NCBI GenBank assembly: GCA_022376925.1
Contig: JAIOJX010000026.1
Location: 200,856,400 to 200,920,399, forward strand
Direction of reading: 5' to 3'
DNA length: 64,000 bases
DNA from: Tragulus kanchil
Lineage: Eukaryota > Chordata > Mammalia > Artiodactyla > Tragulidae
Part shown: positions 47,163 through 59,113 of the stretch, piece by piece
How positions within the stretch are numbered: position 1 is the first letter of the stretch
How the letters are laid out: each line of letters opens with the position of its first letter
Program-made: the position numbers and the translations under genes
Notes under the pieces: model-generated
The model's database searches: none
What the model saw: only the letters and a program-made list of their open reading frames with translations
What the model was told of the DNA's origin: nothing

Positions 47163-48127
47163 ATTCCCAAGGATAGATACCTTCTATATAAATGCATTTT
47201 AAACTCACATTTGTATACTCTAGAACATGAGCATATAATTTCTTGCATGACTCCAAGTCATCTAACAGACTAGGCTCAGAGATAGAAGCTTGACAGAAAG
47301 GAGACAATATTTCAGCGGACTGATGATCTTTTTATGATATGGATATTTTATTTACACTTCAGATTTCCTATTGTTTCAGGTTTGGCCCTTATATAATCTT
47401 TAATTCTAAGGATTTATTAAAGATACTGATTTTACCCTCCTACCATACTCTCTTCCAAGAGAAAATTTCCTCTTGTTTAATAGTCTGTGCTGTCCTAGTT
47501 ACTCCTAATTAAACTGGGGGTGCACAACAGACATAGAGGCTGTGCTGGACCAATCAAATTCTCTTTCTTGAGTATCTGTACTGAGAAAGTTAATAGATGA
47601 TGAAGTAGATGGTGGATAGAACATGCCATTTAGGGGAAGCAAAATTCTGTTTCAGGTCAACAAGATTAAATCACAAGCAAAATACAGAGGGCAGACTTCT
47701 GATCTTATATTGGCAAGGAAAAATCAGCAAAGATTCTGAGCAGGAAAGTCACACTGTGAACATAAACAAGGGTATTGAATTTACAGTGTACATAACGTGA
47801 ATTGAAGGCCAAAGAGGTCAAGTTTATTTAGAACATAGATTTTTGAATCAAAATAGTGATCTGATATGCAAGATAAGGGGCTTGGTGGCAAAGGCCTTTC
47901 CAAGGGAGAATTAAAAGAACTTCAAGATGGTAAAATATTAAAGGTGATTTTAAAAAGGAATCAAGAGTGACTAGAAGACTTGAGTTTACAGTGCAAATTA
48001 TCAGAAATACAGAATCTAAGAAGCAAAGCTACTTTTAGGGCATTGAGTGAAACGTTTTGACAGTTTGAGTTTCCAGTAATAATGGAATATTAAAGAGCAA
48101 ATAACAGATGGGATGTTTGATATTAAA

Positions 48128-48312
48128 AGATTCAGAGCTGGAAAGTACATTAGAAACTCTCACAGTCCAATCACCTTATTGCCCAAGTGAGAAAATTGAG
48201 ATGTAGAAGGATAATTTATCTGACACAACACAAATAATTAAGATAGAAGCAAGACTAGAGCTCAAACCTTTGACTCCCAACCCAGCACTCTATTGACTAA
48301 ATTGTACTGCCT
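48128..48312 (-). mobile_element. MIR SINE, reverse
   Basis: Reversed MIR pattern: 'gagctggaaagtacattaga', 'ttgcccaagtgagaaaattg', 'gactagagctcaaacctttg', 'cccagcactctattgactaa'. 47840-48127 just left of it holds nothing recognised. Confidence 0.6.
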
Positions 48313-48364
48313 TCTCTAACTGATTGATTAGAGTAGAAGATATATCAGAATTACACTGGGAGAG

Positions 48365-48600
48365 GGGTTTCCCTGGTGGTCCAGTGGGTAAAGAGTCCGC
48401 CTTGCAATGCAAGGGGTACCGGTTCGATCCCTGACTCAGTAAGATCCCACTTGCCGCGGAGTAGCTTACCAGTGTGTCCCATTATGAGACAGAGCTCTGC
48501 AGTGAAAGAGGCCACTGCAATGGGAGGCCCACACAGGCTAAAAATAAAGATGGATAAAAATAAATAAAAAATCGATAAAAGAGGCCAAAAATTTAAAAGA
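48365..48600 (+). mobile_element. CHR-like SINE with internal deletion
   Basis: Head 'gggtttccctggtggtccag', box B 'ggttcgatccc', body 'accagtgtgtcccattatga' then directly 'cagagctctgcagtgaaaga'. About 35 bases covering the hairpin are missing compared with the 31461 copy. The rest ('ccactgcaatgggaggccca', A-rich tail) is intact. Confidence 0.85.
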
Positions 48601-49194
48601 AGTAATAAAAAAATAACAGTCAGAAAAATATCAAAATGATCAGCTTTGCATAAGATGATAACATTTCCTTTCTATTATTTGATTCCTATCTTTAATGAAG
48701 GATATGAGATAAACTGCTGAATAAGCTTATTGGAAACATTAAGGATCTGAGTATTTGGGCAATCAAGATAGAAGAGGCTGAAAAAATGAAAAGGATAAAA
48801 TGACAGAGAGAAACATAAATTTTTCATTGAACTTTTTATGTAAACTGGCTTATTTGTTCAGTATGTTGACAGACTTTAGTTTAATTTGATTTTATATTAG
48901 AGACTACCTAATAGGAGTCAGACATGACTGAAGTGACTTGGCACAGTACACAATAAAAATTTATCCGAAATAAATTATACATGCCAAAGTCAAGACTATG
49001 AACTGACCACAGACATTTATTACCTCTTCCTAATAACCCATTGCATAGTTATAAAGAAAACACACATACCACATGCACACATATAATATATATGAATATG
49101 TACACAAAATCAATAAAGAAGACAGAAAGGAGACCATCAGCAGACAAGAAATGTCATCAAATTTCTTAAAGAGAGCAGCATTTCGAAGGATGGT
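48601..49194. other. AT-rich stretch with a SINE tail scrap
   Basis: 48905-48952 ('aggagtcagacatgactgaa', 'gtgacttggcacag') matches the last bases of a Bov-tA-type SINE. An (A/C)(AT)-rich tract follows near 49065-49095. No gene. Confidence 0.45.
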
Positions 49195-49650
49195 GTAGTG
49201 AGTTGAATGGTGGTACCCCAAAAGATAGATGCACATCCTGACCCCCAGAATCTGTGAACCTTATCCCATTTGGAAAGGGGGGATCTTTGCATATGTAATA
49301 AAGTTAAAGATATTGTGAAGAAGAGATCATCCTGGCTTCTCCACAGCCCCTAAATCCAACAATAGCATCCTTATAAGCATGTGGCAGAGAGGGATGACCC
49401 AGACAGAAAGAAGGCCATGTGAAGCCAGGAACAAAGACTTCAGTGATGTGGCTACAGGCCAAGGAATGCCAACAATCACCAGAAAGTGGACAAGGCCAGG
49501 GACATATTCTCCTCAGAGTCTCTGAGGGAACAGAGCCCTGCAGACACCTTGATTTTGGACTTGTGGCTTCCATATATAAATAAAGGTGTGTTTTTTAAAC
49601 TGCCAAGTTATATTAATTTATCATGGCAGCCACAAGAAATCAATGCAAGT
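49195..49650 (+). mobile_element. MaLR-type solitary LTR (MLT1-like)
   Basis: Landmarks: 'gagttgaatggtggtacccc', 'acccccagaatctgtgaacc', 'aaaggccatgtgaagccagg'-type motif near 49412, 'caggccaaggaatgccaaca', 'acaccttgattttggacttg', terminal 'tcatggcagccacaagaaat'. Decayed, non-coding. Confidence 0.72.
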
Positions 49651-50075
49651 AGTTTGTTAAAACATAACTGGCCTTGCAGAAACACAGAGAAGCTCAGAAA
49701 ATAGCAAATGGAAGTAGCGAGTGAAATGTGGAGTTAAAATGGGGGAATTCACATAAAATGAGTATACATGATAATTGTCCCTCCCACCACTTCCTCATTC
49801 CAGCACGGGGAATACCCAGTGGCAGGCCTTCTTTTCTACAGAAATTGTGAAGAGAAGCAGGGCAGCTGGTGTGGCGTTCCCCAGCCAAACTCTCTAGAGC
49901 CAGGTGGCTCAACTGGCAAGCTCAGCCCCCAACCCTAGGCCACTCATTGCCTTATTGTTAACAGATAACAAACAGCGAATGTACACTAGTCATTTTTAAA
50001 GGTTCTAGAATTAAAGAGAGGCCCAGGCTAAAAGGGAGCAGGGAAGTCCACAACAAAAGTTGAAATAATTCAAAG
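49651..50075. other. Single-copy stretch, nothing recognised
   Basis: Moderate GC near 49780-49940. Only short frames without known domains. Confidence 0.4.
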
Positions 50076-50302
50076 TACATGAAATAACTAAAAAAGAAAA
50101 AAAGGAATGCAGTCAACTTATCCAATATATTCAGAGATAACTATGCCAGTTATTAATTTATTGTCTCTCAGCTACAAGCTCATCCTTTTTGTCCCTGCTC
50201 ACTGAAGGTCAACTTTGAGGCCAACATTTGGGTGTGGCTTCCTTGCTATATGTAAAGTCTGCCCATAGAGGGCGCCATGAGAACGGGAGGGAAGGTGCTT
50301 TT

Positions 50303-50670
50303 ATTGTCTTAGGGATTTTTTTTATTATTATTATGATTTTTATTTTACTTTTACAGAGTTTTGTTGTTTACAGATACATATAATCCCAGATTAGTCATAT
50401 GTATATCCCTGATCCCTCTCTCCTCCACCCCCTTACCAGTCCCCCTTTCCACCCCTCCAGGCCGTCACACAGAGCTCCTGCAGGGTCCCCTGTTAGTATA
50501 GGTTTCCACGTCTCCCACCCATTGTTCATTCCCCACAATGTCCATAAGTCTGTTCTCTATGTCTGTTTTTCCATTGCTTCTCTGGGTGTGTTATCATTAC
50601 CATCTTACAGGATTCTAGATATACCTGTTAGTATACTGTACTTGTCTTTCTCTTTTTGACTTACTTCACT
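50303..50670 (-). mobile_element. Ruminant L1 3' end with perfect target-site duplication
   Basis: Reverse, 5'-truncated L1: T-rich left side with a (tta)n tract, 'gagttttgttgtttacagat', 'gtatatccctgatccctctc', 'ccattgttcattccccacaa', 'ctgtacttgtctttctcttt'. Flanked by 14-base 'gggaaggtgctttt' at 50289-50302 and 50671-50684. Fairly young. It aligns in reverse with 58736-59100. Confidence 0.88.
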
Positions 50671-50684
50671 GGGAAGGTGCTTTT

Positions 50685-51213
50685 TGCTCTATGTTCCTTT
50701 ACTCTAAAGGGGCCTGCAGGGGTCCTGCCGTGTGCTCCTGTGGCAATCACACCTTCTCTTCACAAGTCTGAACCTATGCCTCTGGACCTTTTCCTCTGGA
50801 GGTTCCAGGTTTCTTCTTTATTCACTATTCCTTCAACTTTGGGAGTAGAAGCTGCTCTCTGTAGCTCCTACTTCTGTATAACTTAGAGTTCTCTTTTACC
50901 CTTTTCAGTAGTGAATATAAAGTTCACAATTTACCCAGTTTACAGCTATTTCCTTAATTCAAGTTACTGGTGCGGTCATTTTTGTCCCCTGACCATCTCC
51001 TAACTAACACAACAGTCAGTAAAGTTTTGAATCTTTAAAATCCTATAAAATTAAACACTAGAGATGAGGCAAAACTCTCAGTTTACTAAAGCAAAATTTC
51101 CAATAGATAGTTAGAAGATCAAGATGAGAAAATTTCTTAGAAAACAGAACATCCAGTTAAAAGATGGAAAATATGGGAAGTGAGATTGAGGTATGGGTGG
51201 CGGGTAAAAGGAA
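50685..51213. other. Stretch within D17, nothing recognised
   Basis: Unit sequence right of the L1. No gene. Repeated at 51820-52347. Confidence 0.4.
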
Positions 51214-51437
51214 ATACATGAAATAACTAAAAAGAAAAGGAATGCAGTCAACTTATCCAATATATTCAGAGATAACTATGCCAGTTATTAATTTATTGTC
51301 TCTCAGCTACAAGCTCATCCTTTTTGTCCCTGCTCACTGAAGGTCAACTTTGAGGCCAACATTTGGGTGTGGCTTCCTTGCTATATGTAAAGTCTGCCCA
51401 TAGAGGGCGCCATGAGAACGGGAGGGAAGGTGCTTTT

Positions 51438-51805
51438 ATTGTCTTAGGGATTTTTTTTATTATTATTATGATTTTTATTTTACTTTTACAGAGTTTTGTT
51501 GTTTACAGATACATATAATCCCAGATTAGTCATATGTATATCCCTGATCCCCCCCTCCTCCACCCCCTTACCAGTCCCCCTTTCCACCCCTCCAGGCCGT
51601 CACACAGAGCTCCTGCAGGGTCCCCTGTTAGTATAGGTTTCCACGTCTCCCACCCATTGTTCATTCCCCACAATGTCCATAAGTCTGTTCTCTATGTCTG
51701 TTTTTCCATTGCTTCTCTGGGTGTGTTATCATTACCATCTTACAGGATTCTAGATATACCTGTTAGTATACTGTACTTGTCTTTCTCTTTTTGACTTACT
51801 TCACT
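51438..51805 (-). mobile_element. Ruminant L1 3' end (D17 second copy)
   Basis: Duplicate of 50303-50670 together with its flanking duplications. Confidence 0.88.
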
Positions 51806-52655
51806 GGGAAGGTGCTTTTTGCTCTATGTTCCTTTACTCTAAAGGGGCCTGCAGGGGTCCTGCCGTGTGCTCCTGTGGCAATCACACCTTCTCTTCACAA
51901 GTCTGAACCTATGCCTCTGGACCTTTTCCTCTGGAGGTTCCAGGTTTCTTCTTTATTCACTATTCCTTCAACTTTGGGAGTAGAAGCTGCTCTCTGTAGC
52001 TCCTACTTCTGTATAACTTAGAGTTCTCTTTTACCCTTTTCAGTAGTGAATATAAAGTTCACAATTTACCCAGTTTACAGCTATTTCCTTAATTCAAGTT
52101 ACTGGTGCGGTCATTTTGTCCCCTGACCATCTCCTAACTAACACAACAGTCAGTAAAGTTTTGAATCTTTAAAATCCTATAAAATTAAACACTAGAGATG
52201 AGGCAAAACTCTCAGTTTACTAAAGCAAAATTTCCAATAGATAGTTAGAAGATCAAGATGAGAAAATTTCTTAGAAAACAGAACATCCAGTTAAAAGATG
52301 GAAAATATGGGAAGTGAGATTGAGGTATGGGTGGCGGGTAAAAGGAATATATCAGGTTGACTACATTTTCATCCTAAAAGATGTGGTGACAAGAGATACA
52401 ATGCATAGTTGACCAAAAATAAAGGAACATGGAGAATTCCTTGCTGACCAGTGATTATTACTCTGTCCCTTCAATTTGGTTCAATTCCTGGTTCAGGGAA
52501 CTGAGATCCCACAAGTCACAGAGTGACCAAACAGGAGCGTGGATATTATTTAAACTTCTAAAGATAACCAAACAAGGAATTAAATATAACAGCAACACTT
52601 CTTATGCTTTATATATATTGATCCATTTAGTCTCATGATAAATAGTCATTCTTAG

Positions 52656-52795
52656 GAATAAACTCTTATTCTATCCATTTTATACATAAGGAAAACGATG
52701 CAGAGAGATTGAGTAACTTGCCTAAGGTCCCAGTTTGTAAATGGAAGAAGGGGATTCTAGAGGATCAGCTCTTATCTATTATACTCTACCACTTC
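52656..52795 (-). mobile_element. MIR SINE, reverse
   Basis: 'tctatccattttatacataa', 'gattgagtaacttgcctaag', 'gtcccagtttgtaaatggaa', 'cttatctattatactctacc' follow a reversed MIR. The rest of the D18 unit shows nothing recognised. Confidence 0.65.
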
Positions 52796-53750
52796 CTTGC
52801 ATGACTTACTGGGGAGAAATGGTGAAGGAAAGAAGGCAGCACAAATGAGTTAAATTGTCTCTCTTACTTTTACACTTAAAACTGCCAAATTAAGAAATAG
52901 TGGTAAGACACAGAGAGGTAATCACTGGAAGAATAACAGAAAATGTTGAACATCGTTTACTCACAAGGGCAGAACTCTGGGAAGGAAGTGGTGAACCAGG
53001 GATTTGTCATCCTCCTTTATAAGTCTTTCTGTGCTATTAATATTTTAATAATAGTTTGTTCTAAACATTTTAGAATACATGTTGGAGAGGAAGAAGTTTT
53101 CCTTTCCCCTTCTAGGTTCTGCTGGCTGGTCCAAGAATTAAATTGACATGAAATATATCAACAGAACAATATCAAGCAAAACTTTAAGATCATGTATGCA
53201 TAAGGGAGACTCAGGAGAACTGAGTAACTTACTAAAACAGCTAAAGCCCTCACTTTAAATACCATCCCCAGCTAAAGACAAAACAGGATGTTGGTGACAG
53301 TGTCTTGGGACTTCAAAGCGGAGGAAGGCAATTGACTTGGAGAAAGATCAAGATGAGAAAATTTCTTAGAAAACAGAACATCCAGTTAAAAGATGGAAAA
53401 TATGGGAAGTGAGATTGAGGTATGGGTGGCGGGTAAAAGGAATATATCAGGTTGACTACATTTTCATCCTAAAAGATGTGGTGACAAGAGATACAATGCA
53501 TAGTTGACCAAAAATAAAGGAACATGGAGAATTCCTTGCTGACCAGTGATTATTACTCTGTCCCTTCAATTTGGTTCAATTCCTGGTTCAGGGAACTGAG
53601 ATCCCACAAGTCACAGAGTGACCAAACAGGAGCGTGGATATTATTTAAACTTCTAAAGATAACCAAACAAGGAATTAAATATAACAGCAACACTTCTTAT
53701 GCTTTATATATATTGATCCATTTAGTCTCATGATAAATAGTCATTCTTAG

Positions 53751-53890
53751 GAATAAACTCTTATTCTATCCATTTTATACATAAGGAAAACGATGCAGAG
53801 AGATTGAGTAACTTGCCTAAGGTCCCAGTTTGTAAATGGAAGATGGGGATTCTAGAGGATCAGCTCTTATCTATTATACTCTACCACTTC
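53751..53890 (-). mobile_element. MIR (D18 second copy)
   Basis: Duplicate of 52656-52795. Confidence 0.65.
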
Positions 53891-54438
53891 CTTGCATGAC
53901 TTACTGGGGAGAAATGGTGAAGGAAAGAAGGCAGCACAAATGAGTTAAATTGTCTCTCTTACTTTTACACTTAAAACTGCCAAATTAAGAAATAGTGGTA
54001 AGACACAGAGAGGTAATCACTGGAAGAATAACAGAAAATGTTGAACATCGTTTACTCACAAGGGCAGAACTCTGGGAAGGAAGTGGTGAACCAGGGATTT
54101 GTCATCCTCCTTTATAAGTCTTTCTGTGCTATTAATATTTTAATAATAGTTTGTTCTAAACATTTTAGAATACATGTTGGAGAGGAAGAAGTTTTCCTTT
54201 CCCCTTCTAGGTTCTGCTGGCTGGTCCAAGAATTAAATTGACATGAAATATATCAACAGAACAATATCAAGCAAAACTTTAAGATCATGTATGCATAAGG
54301 GAGACTCAGGAGAACTGAGTAACTTACTAAAACAGCTAAAGCCCTCACTTTAAATACCATCCCCAGCTAAAGACAAAACAGGATGTTGGTGACAGTGTCT
54401 TGGGACTTCAAAGCGGAGGAAGGCAATTGACTTGGAGA

Positions 54439-54982
54439 TAGAAAAGCTAATATTTCATATACATGGGGTATAGAGTATTCTCTGATCTCTAAGTCCTGCC
54501 TGAGTCTCCTGCACCACACCAAGTCCACATTCTAGGCAGATATGGCTGGTGATAGTTGAGACATAACCTCCACCTAAATCTCTTTAGGCAGTTAGGGGGA
54601 AATCCAAAGGTTCTTTCTGAGTCTTTGGCACCTTGAAACAATCCCCGAGACAAAGAGACATTGGGGATGGCAAATTTTGCTCCCCTACACATAAAATTAT
54701 AAATTATCTTAAGTAAGGAGAGAAAAGTTAGAACCATGAAGCTAAGTTATACACAAAAATAGATATTTAAAATTTTACATACCAAGGATACCAAGATATT
54801 CTTACATGTGAAAACAAGGAAAGTCCCTTTTCACTTGCGGTAGAGTTATCTGACCCTAGGCCCTCCAAGGAGGCCTGGCAATTAGTCATAGCAGGACCTG
54901 GGAAGCCCCTGTTGTCACACTTCATAAGAGAGATGAAGCTAGTTTCAGTCTAGCAAATGGACACCATTTGAACAATAAAACC
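54439..54982. other. Single-copy stretch, nothing recognised
   Basis: No gene or recognised repeat. Confidence 0.4.
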
Positions 54983-55113
54983 AGGCTCCTCTGTCCATGC
55001 TATTCTCCAGGCAAGAATACTGGAATGGGTAGCCATTCCCTTCTCCAGGGGATCTTCCTGACCCAAAGACTGACTTTGGGTCTCCTGCATTGCAGGTGGA
55101 TTCTTTACCACCT
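54983..55113 (-). mobile_element. Bov-tA-type SINE fragment
   Basis: Reverse SINE missing its 3' end: 'aggctcctctgtccatgcta', 'gcaagaatactggaatgggt', 'ggggatcttcctgacccaaa', 'gtctcctgcattgcaggtgg'. Confidence 0.82.
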
Positions 55114-55518
55114 AAGGTGTATGAAAAGACCTCAATAAAAACTTAAGCATTAGCAACTGCAAAAGATCTTACTATTCAGGAAGAGGAATGAGTGCCCCCA
55201 ATGTGTCTTTTATCCAACCAGAGGGTCTGTGGTCATAGATGAAAGACAAGTTTAGAGACTTATCTTTAATGATAGAAAGAGCTCTAACTCCTGTACGTGC
55301 TGCTAAACAAACTCTGGTGGTGTAAGTGATGTTCTCTACTATGTTTATTATTTCAGAAATTATATTCCCAGCCCTCATGTTACATGCATCCCATCAACTC
55401 ATAAATTCTAAGTAGATTAAACATCAGTAAATTAAGTGGTTTGAATAACAAATGGGTACATAAAGCCTTATGTATTTTTTAAACTGGGATATTTTAGGTA
55501 CAGATGATAAAAGTACAT
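55114..55518. other. Single-copy AT-rich stretch
   Basis: Nothing recognised between the two SINEs. Confidence 0.4.
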
Positions 55519-55722
55519 GAGGCTTCCCTGGTGGTTCAGCAGTAAAGAATTCACCTTCCACGCAGGAGACGCTAGCTCGATCCCTGGGTCAGGGAGATCC
55601 CCTGGAGAAGGAAATGGCAAGTGTCTTCAGTATTCTTGCCTGGAGAATCCCATGAAGAGAGGAGCCCAGTGGGCTACAGTCCATGGGGTCACCAAAAAGA
55701 GTCAGACAGGACTTCACTAAAA
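55519..55722 (+). mobile_element. Bov-tA-type SINE
   Basis: 'gaggcttccctggtggttca' head, 'ctcgatccctgggtcaggga', 'cagtattcttgcctggagaa', 'gggctacagtccatggggtc', ending 'agagtcagacaggacttca'. Full length. Confidence 0.9.
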
Positions 55723-56013
55723 ATAAGAACAAAGGATAAAATATACATCTATTTGCTGCCATCTAGTGCTCACTGCTATAGAGACCTGGGTTGAGTGTAT
55801 GCTGGGGTTTTTTTGTTTTGTTTTTGTTTTTTTTTAATTCTTTCCTTAATCTCTGTAGCAGTTTGTTTTTCATGGGGCCTCGAAGACCCAAATCAAAACA
55901 TTTTCCTAATTAAATGATATTTATATGCAGACACATCTATAAATAGCTTTACACTCTCTGAGAAGCTCAGTGAATTCCGACCTAACCTCTCCCTACAGGT
56001 TTATTAAGTTTTC

Positions 56014-56146
56014 TGGGACTTCCCTAGTGGTCCAGTAGTTAAAATTCTGTGCTTCCACCACAGGGGGGACGTGGGCTCCATCCCTAGTCAGGGAACTAAG
56101 ATTCTGCATGCCATGCAGTACAGTCAAAAAAAAAAAAAAAAAAATC
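56014..56146 (+). mobile_element. CHR-2-like SINE, short form
   Basis: 'gggacttccctagtggtcca', 'gttaaaattctgtgcttcca', 'tccatccctagtcagggaac', 'taagattctgcatgccatgc', then an A-run of about 18. Shorter and more diverged than the element that follows. Confidence 0.75.
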
Positions 56147-56464
56147 GGGTTTCCCTGGTGGTCCAGTGGGTAAGGACACCGCCTTGCAGTGCAAGGGGCG
56201 CCAGTTCGATCCCTGGCCTGGGAAGATTCCACGTGCTGCGGAGCGACTGGACCCATGTGTCCAATTACCGAGCCAGAGCTCTGGAGCGCATGCGCCCAGA
56301 GCAGCTCTGTGACAGAGACCACCGCGATGGGAGGCCCACATGGGCCAAAGAACAAAGATGGATGAAAATGGACAAATGAAAGACCAATAGAAGTGGTCCG
56401 CCTGCTCCCCTCCCTCCCCACCCCACCCCCACCAAAAAGTAAATAAATAAATCTTTAAAAAAAA
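56147..56464 (+). mobile_element. CHR-like SINE inserted at the A-tail of another SINE
   Basis: Same family as 15762: 'gggtttccctggtggtccag', box B 'gttcgatccc', body 'gctctggagcgcatgcgccc', a 5-base gap in the following segment, C-rich tract 56399-56433, A-rich tail. It begins directly after the A-run of the CHR-2-like SINE. Confidence 0.88.
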
Positions 56465-57176
56465 TAAAATCCATATATAGCATTTAGAATAACGCGTGGC
56501 AGAGAATAAGGTCCCCGTGATCTTAGCTAATATCACTCTCATCCTGTGTGGCACAACCAAAAATATAAAAATAAGAATGGCAAAGTTTTCTTAGCCACAC
56601 AGAAAGCTTATAAAGAAGGTTTGATTACTTCAGTAAGTTATTGGCTAAACTTGAATAACAATCACTTTTACAAGGTAATTACTATTAACTCATAAAATTC
56701 CCTGCACCGTGTATTAAGAATTGAAAGAGAAGGAATTCCTTTTTTTACTGAATATTTCAAAGAAATGTACTGTAAAAAAAAATTCAGAAAATCAGCTAGA
56801 AATGTTGACTAAATTGCACGGTCGAACTCGCTGAAAAGTAAATGAGATTCTTCAGGGCTCAGAGAGAAGAGAGAACTGAAACAAGTGTGGTTAAGTATGC
56901 ACCGAAGACATGCCTACCCTCCAGGCATCTGGTGAATCCTGAATGCAGTCTGAGAATGCAATGGCTTCCCAAGACACAGGAGATGAGGCCTTGTTCAGTG
57001 TAGGAACTAAAATCTTTGTAAAAAACTGGAATCCTCAAAAGGACTACATTAGCAAAGGGAGACAAGGAGGCATGAATGCTTAGGCTAAATTCTAGGTAGA
57101 AAAAAAAATCTCCCCTCTGAATTATAAATATAGGCTTTCTAACATGGGACTTGGGTTTAAATCTATACTAACCTGC
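56465..57176. other. Single-copy AT-rich stretch, nothing recognised
   Basis: No gene or repeat supported. Confidence 0.4.
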
Positions 57177-57452
57177 AGTATTCATTGGAAGGACTGATGC
57201 TGAAGCTGAAGCTCCAATACTTTGGCAACCTGATGCGAAAAGCCAGCTCACTGGAAAAGACTCTGATGCTGGGAAAAATAGAAGGAAAAGGAAAAGGGGG
57301 CAGAGGGCGAGTTGGTTGGACGACATTACTGAGTCAACGGATGTGAGTTTGAGCAAGCTCTGGGAGATGCTGAAGGACAGGGAAGCTTGCGTGCTGCAGT
57401 CCATGGCGTCGCAGAGAGTTGGACACAACCAACTGACTGAACTGAACTGAAC
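57177..57452 (+). mobile_element. BovB LINE 3' terminus
   Basis: 'attcattggaaggactgatg', 'ctccaatactttggcaacct', 'gactctgatgctgggaaaaa', 'ggcgtcgcagagagttggac', ending 'ctgactgaactgaactga'. About 275 bases, strongly 5'-truncated. Confidence 0.88.
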
Positions 57453-58510
57453 CTGATAGATTGTGTATGGAGCATAAGAAAAGGAGAAAGGTCAAAGATT
57501 ACTCCATCGTGCTTGGTGTTTGACTTGAGTAACTGGAAAGAAATAGAGTTGCCATTGTGTGAGATGGAGAAATTGTCAAGGCTAGGGAGTTCAGTGTCAG
57601 AAAAGATAAGTTTGAGATGCTGATTAGACATCTAAATGGAGACTGCTAGTTTGAATTTGGACATAATGAGTCTGCACTTTAGAAGAGAAGAACAGGCTGG
57701 GGAGATATCCTTGGGAGTAGTCTGTATGACCACGGGACTAGAGAGACTGGAACGCCGTAAGTACAGCTAGAGAAGAGGCCCAGGAGGCTAGTCTGGGATG
57801 TTCCAATACAAGAGGTAAAGAAGATAAGTCAAAGCCAGTAAAGGAGACCTGGAAGGAAGAAAAGCGGAAAAACACCTAATCAAGAAAACACACCAAGAGA
57901 ATTTACTGCACTAAAAATGGCACTAAAATTATATGAAATATGAATAATGTGAAAGATTACATGAAATTTCTCTTAATTTTAAAATCCCAGCAAAATGAGT
58001 GAAATAGATAAGCATCATGGACATAAAAATCCTCTGGAGCAATGATACATGATAAACACAGAACCAATGTAGCAGGAAAAAATATATAGTGTGAAGTTGT
58101 TTTTATAATTAATATGTTTTGTATACATAAAACAAAGTTTGGAAGAATGTATGTAAGACTATGACCAGTGATTAACTTCCAGTTTCTACACTATAAACAT
58201 CTGGATGATTGATTTTTTTGTAAAAATATACCTTTCAGTAAACATCAAGAAATACAACATAGTTTTATTGATATTTTATACTGCAGTTTACAACAAATAT
58301 ATGATCTGTTATAGCATATACTTATTTACAAGTAAACTCAGGAGTTTTTTTCTCCCAAGGTTGGATGAAGCAAATCTGGTACATCATACTACATTTTAGG
58401 TTTTTCATGCTTTTGTAAAAGGCCTTTTACATTAACAGACTTGTAACAACACAAAAAAATATCCTCTATCACAATGATAGCTTGGTGAATGCTCAAAAGT
58501 TATTTTTAAA
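57453..58510. other. Single-copy stretch with an old repeat
   Basis: 57460-57860 ('taagtttgagatgctgatta', 'gacatctaaatggagactgc', 'ctagagaagaggcccaggag') follows a widespread old mammalian repeat pattern whose family I cannot name with confidence. The remainder is AT-rich with no gene. Confidence 0.4.
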
Positions 58511-59113
58511 GGCTTATACCCTGATGAAATCAAAACTGAAAGAAGCACCTGTACCTCAATGTTCACTGCAGCGCTCTATACAATAGCTAGAACATGGAAG
58601 CAACCTAGATGCCCTTGATGAACGAATGGATACAAAAGCTCTGGTACATATATACAATGGAATACTACTCAGCTGTAAAAAGAAATGCAGAAGGATCAGT
58701 CCTAATGAGGTGGCTGGATCTAGAACCTATCATAAAAACTGAAGAGTCAAAAAGAGAAGGACAAGTACAATATACTAACACATATATATGGAATCTAGTA
58801 GGATGGGAACGATAACACATGCAGTGAAGCCATGGAAAAATAGATATGGACAGTAGACATATGGACATACTGGGGAATGAACAGTGGTGAGAGGCATAAA
58901 GGAAGTAGCATGAAAAGCTATACTATCATATGTGAAGAAAATAGCTATAGTCATTGCACTGTGAGAAAAGGGGATCCTGCAGGGGTGCTGTGCAATGGCC
59001 TGGAGGGGTAGGATGGGGGGGATATACATACGACTAACCTGGGAACATACATATCTGTAAACAACAAAACTCTATAAAAGTAAAAAGCAAAATAAAAATT
59101 TAAAAATATATAT
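58511..59113 (+). mobile_element. Ruminant L1 3' end with ORF2 C-terminus
   Basis: Plus-strand L1. A short frame at 58609-58815 gives the ORF2 C-terminal signature 'WIQKLWYIYTMEYYSAVKRN'. The 3'-UTR ('gggaatgaacagtggtgaga', 'aaacaacaaaactctataaa') and an A-rich tail follow. 5'-truncated and frame-broken, inactive. Confidence 0.85.

Larger units (their letters stand above)
45546..47839. repeat. Tandem direct duplication D16
   Basis: Copy A 45546 to about 46690, copy B 46690-47839. Copy B has two extra bases near 47166 ('atattcccaagg') and one extra T near 47829. The first ~380 bases also occur in D15 copy A (44413-44794), so they are present three times. Confidence 0.96.
50076..52347. repeat. 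Tandem direct duplication D17
   Basis: Copy A 50076-51213, copy B 51215-52347, spacer one base. Differences: four A residues lost in the A-run at the left end of copy B (near 51230), 'cccccc' for 'ctctct' near 51550, one T lost near 52117. Confidence 0.97.
52249..54438. repeat. Tandem direct duplication D18
   Basis: Copy A 52249-53343 and copy B 53344-54438 abut with constant offset 1095. One substitution seen near 53843. The left ~100 bases also occur at 51113-51213 in D17 copy A (three copies). Confidence 0.97.

Noticed and set aside
56096..56560. Open frame of 154 codons on the minus strand, and similar 120-140-codon frames at 15673-16059, 16803-17189, 31447-31812, 32472-32864 and 55993-56421.
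   Set aside because: All are antisense or sense readings of the CHR-like SINE and its flanks. The same peptide strings recur at each copy because the SINE repeats. No conserved domain.
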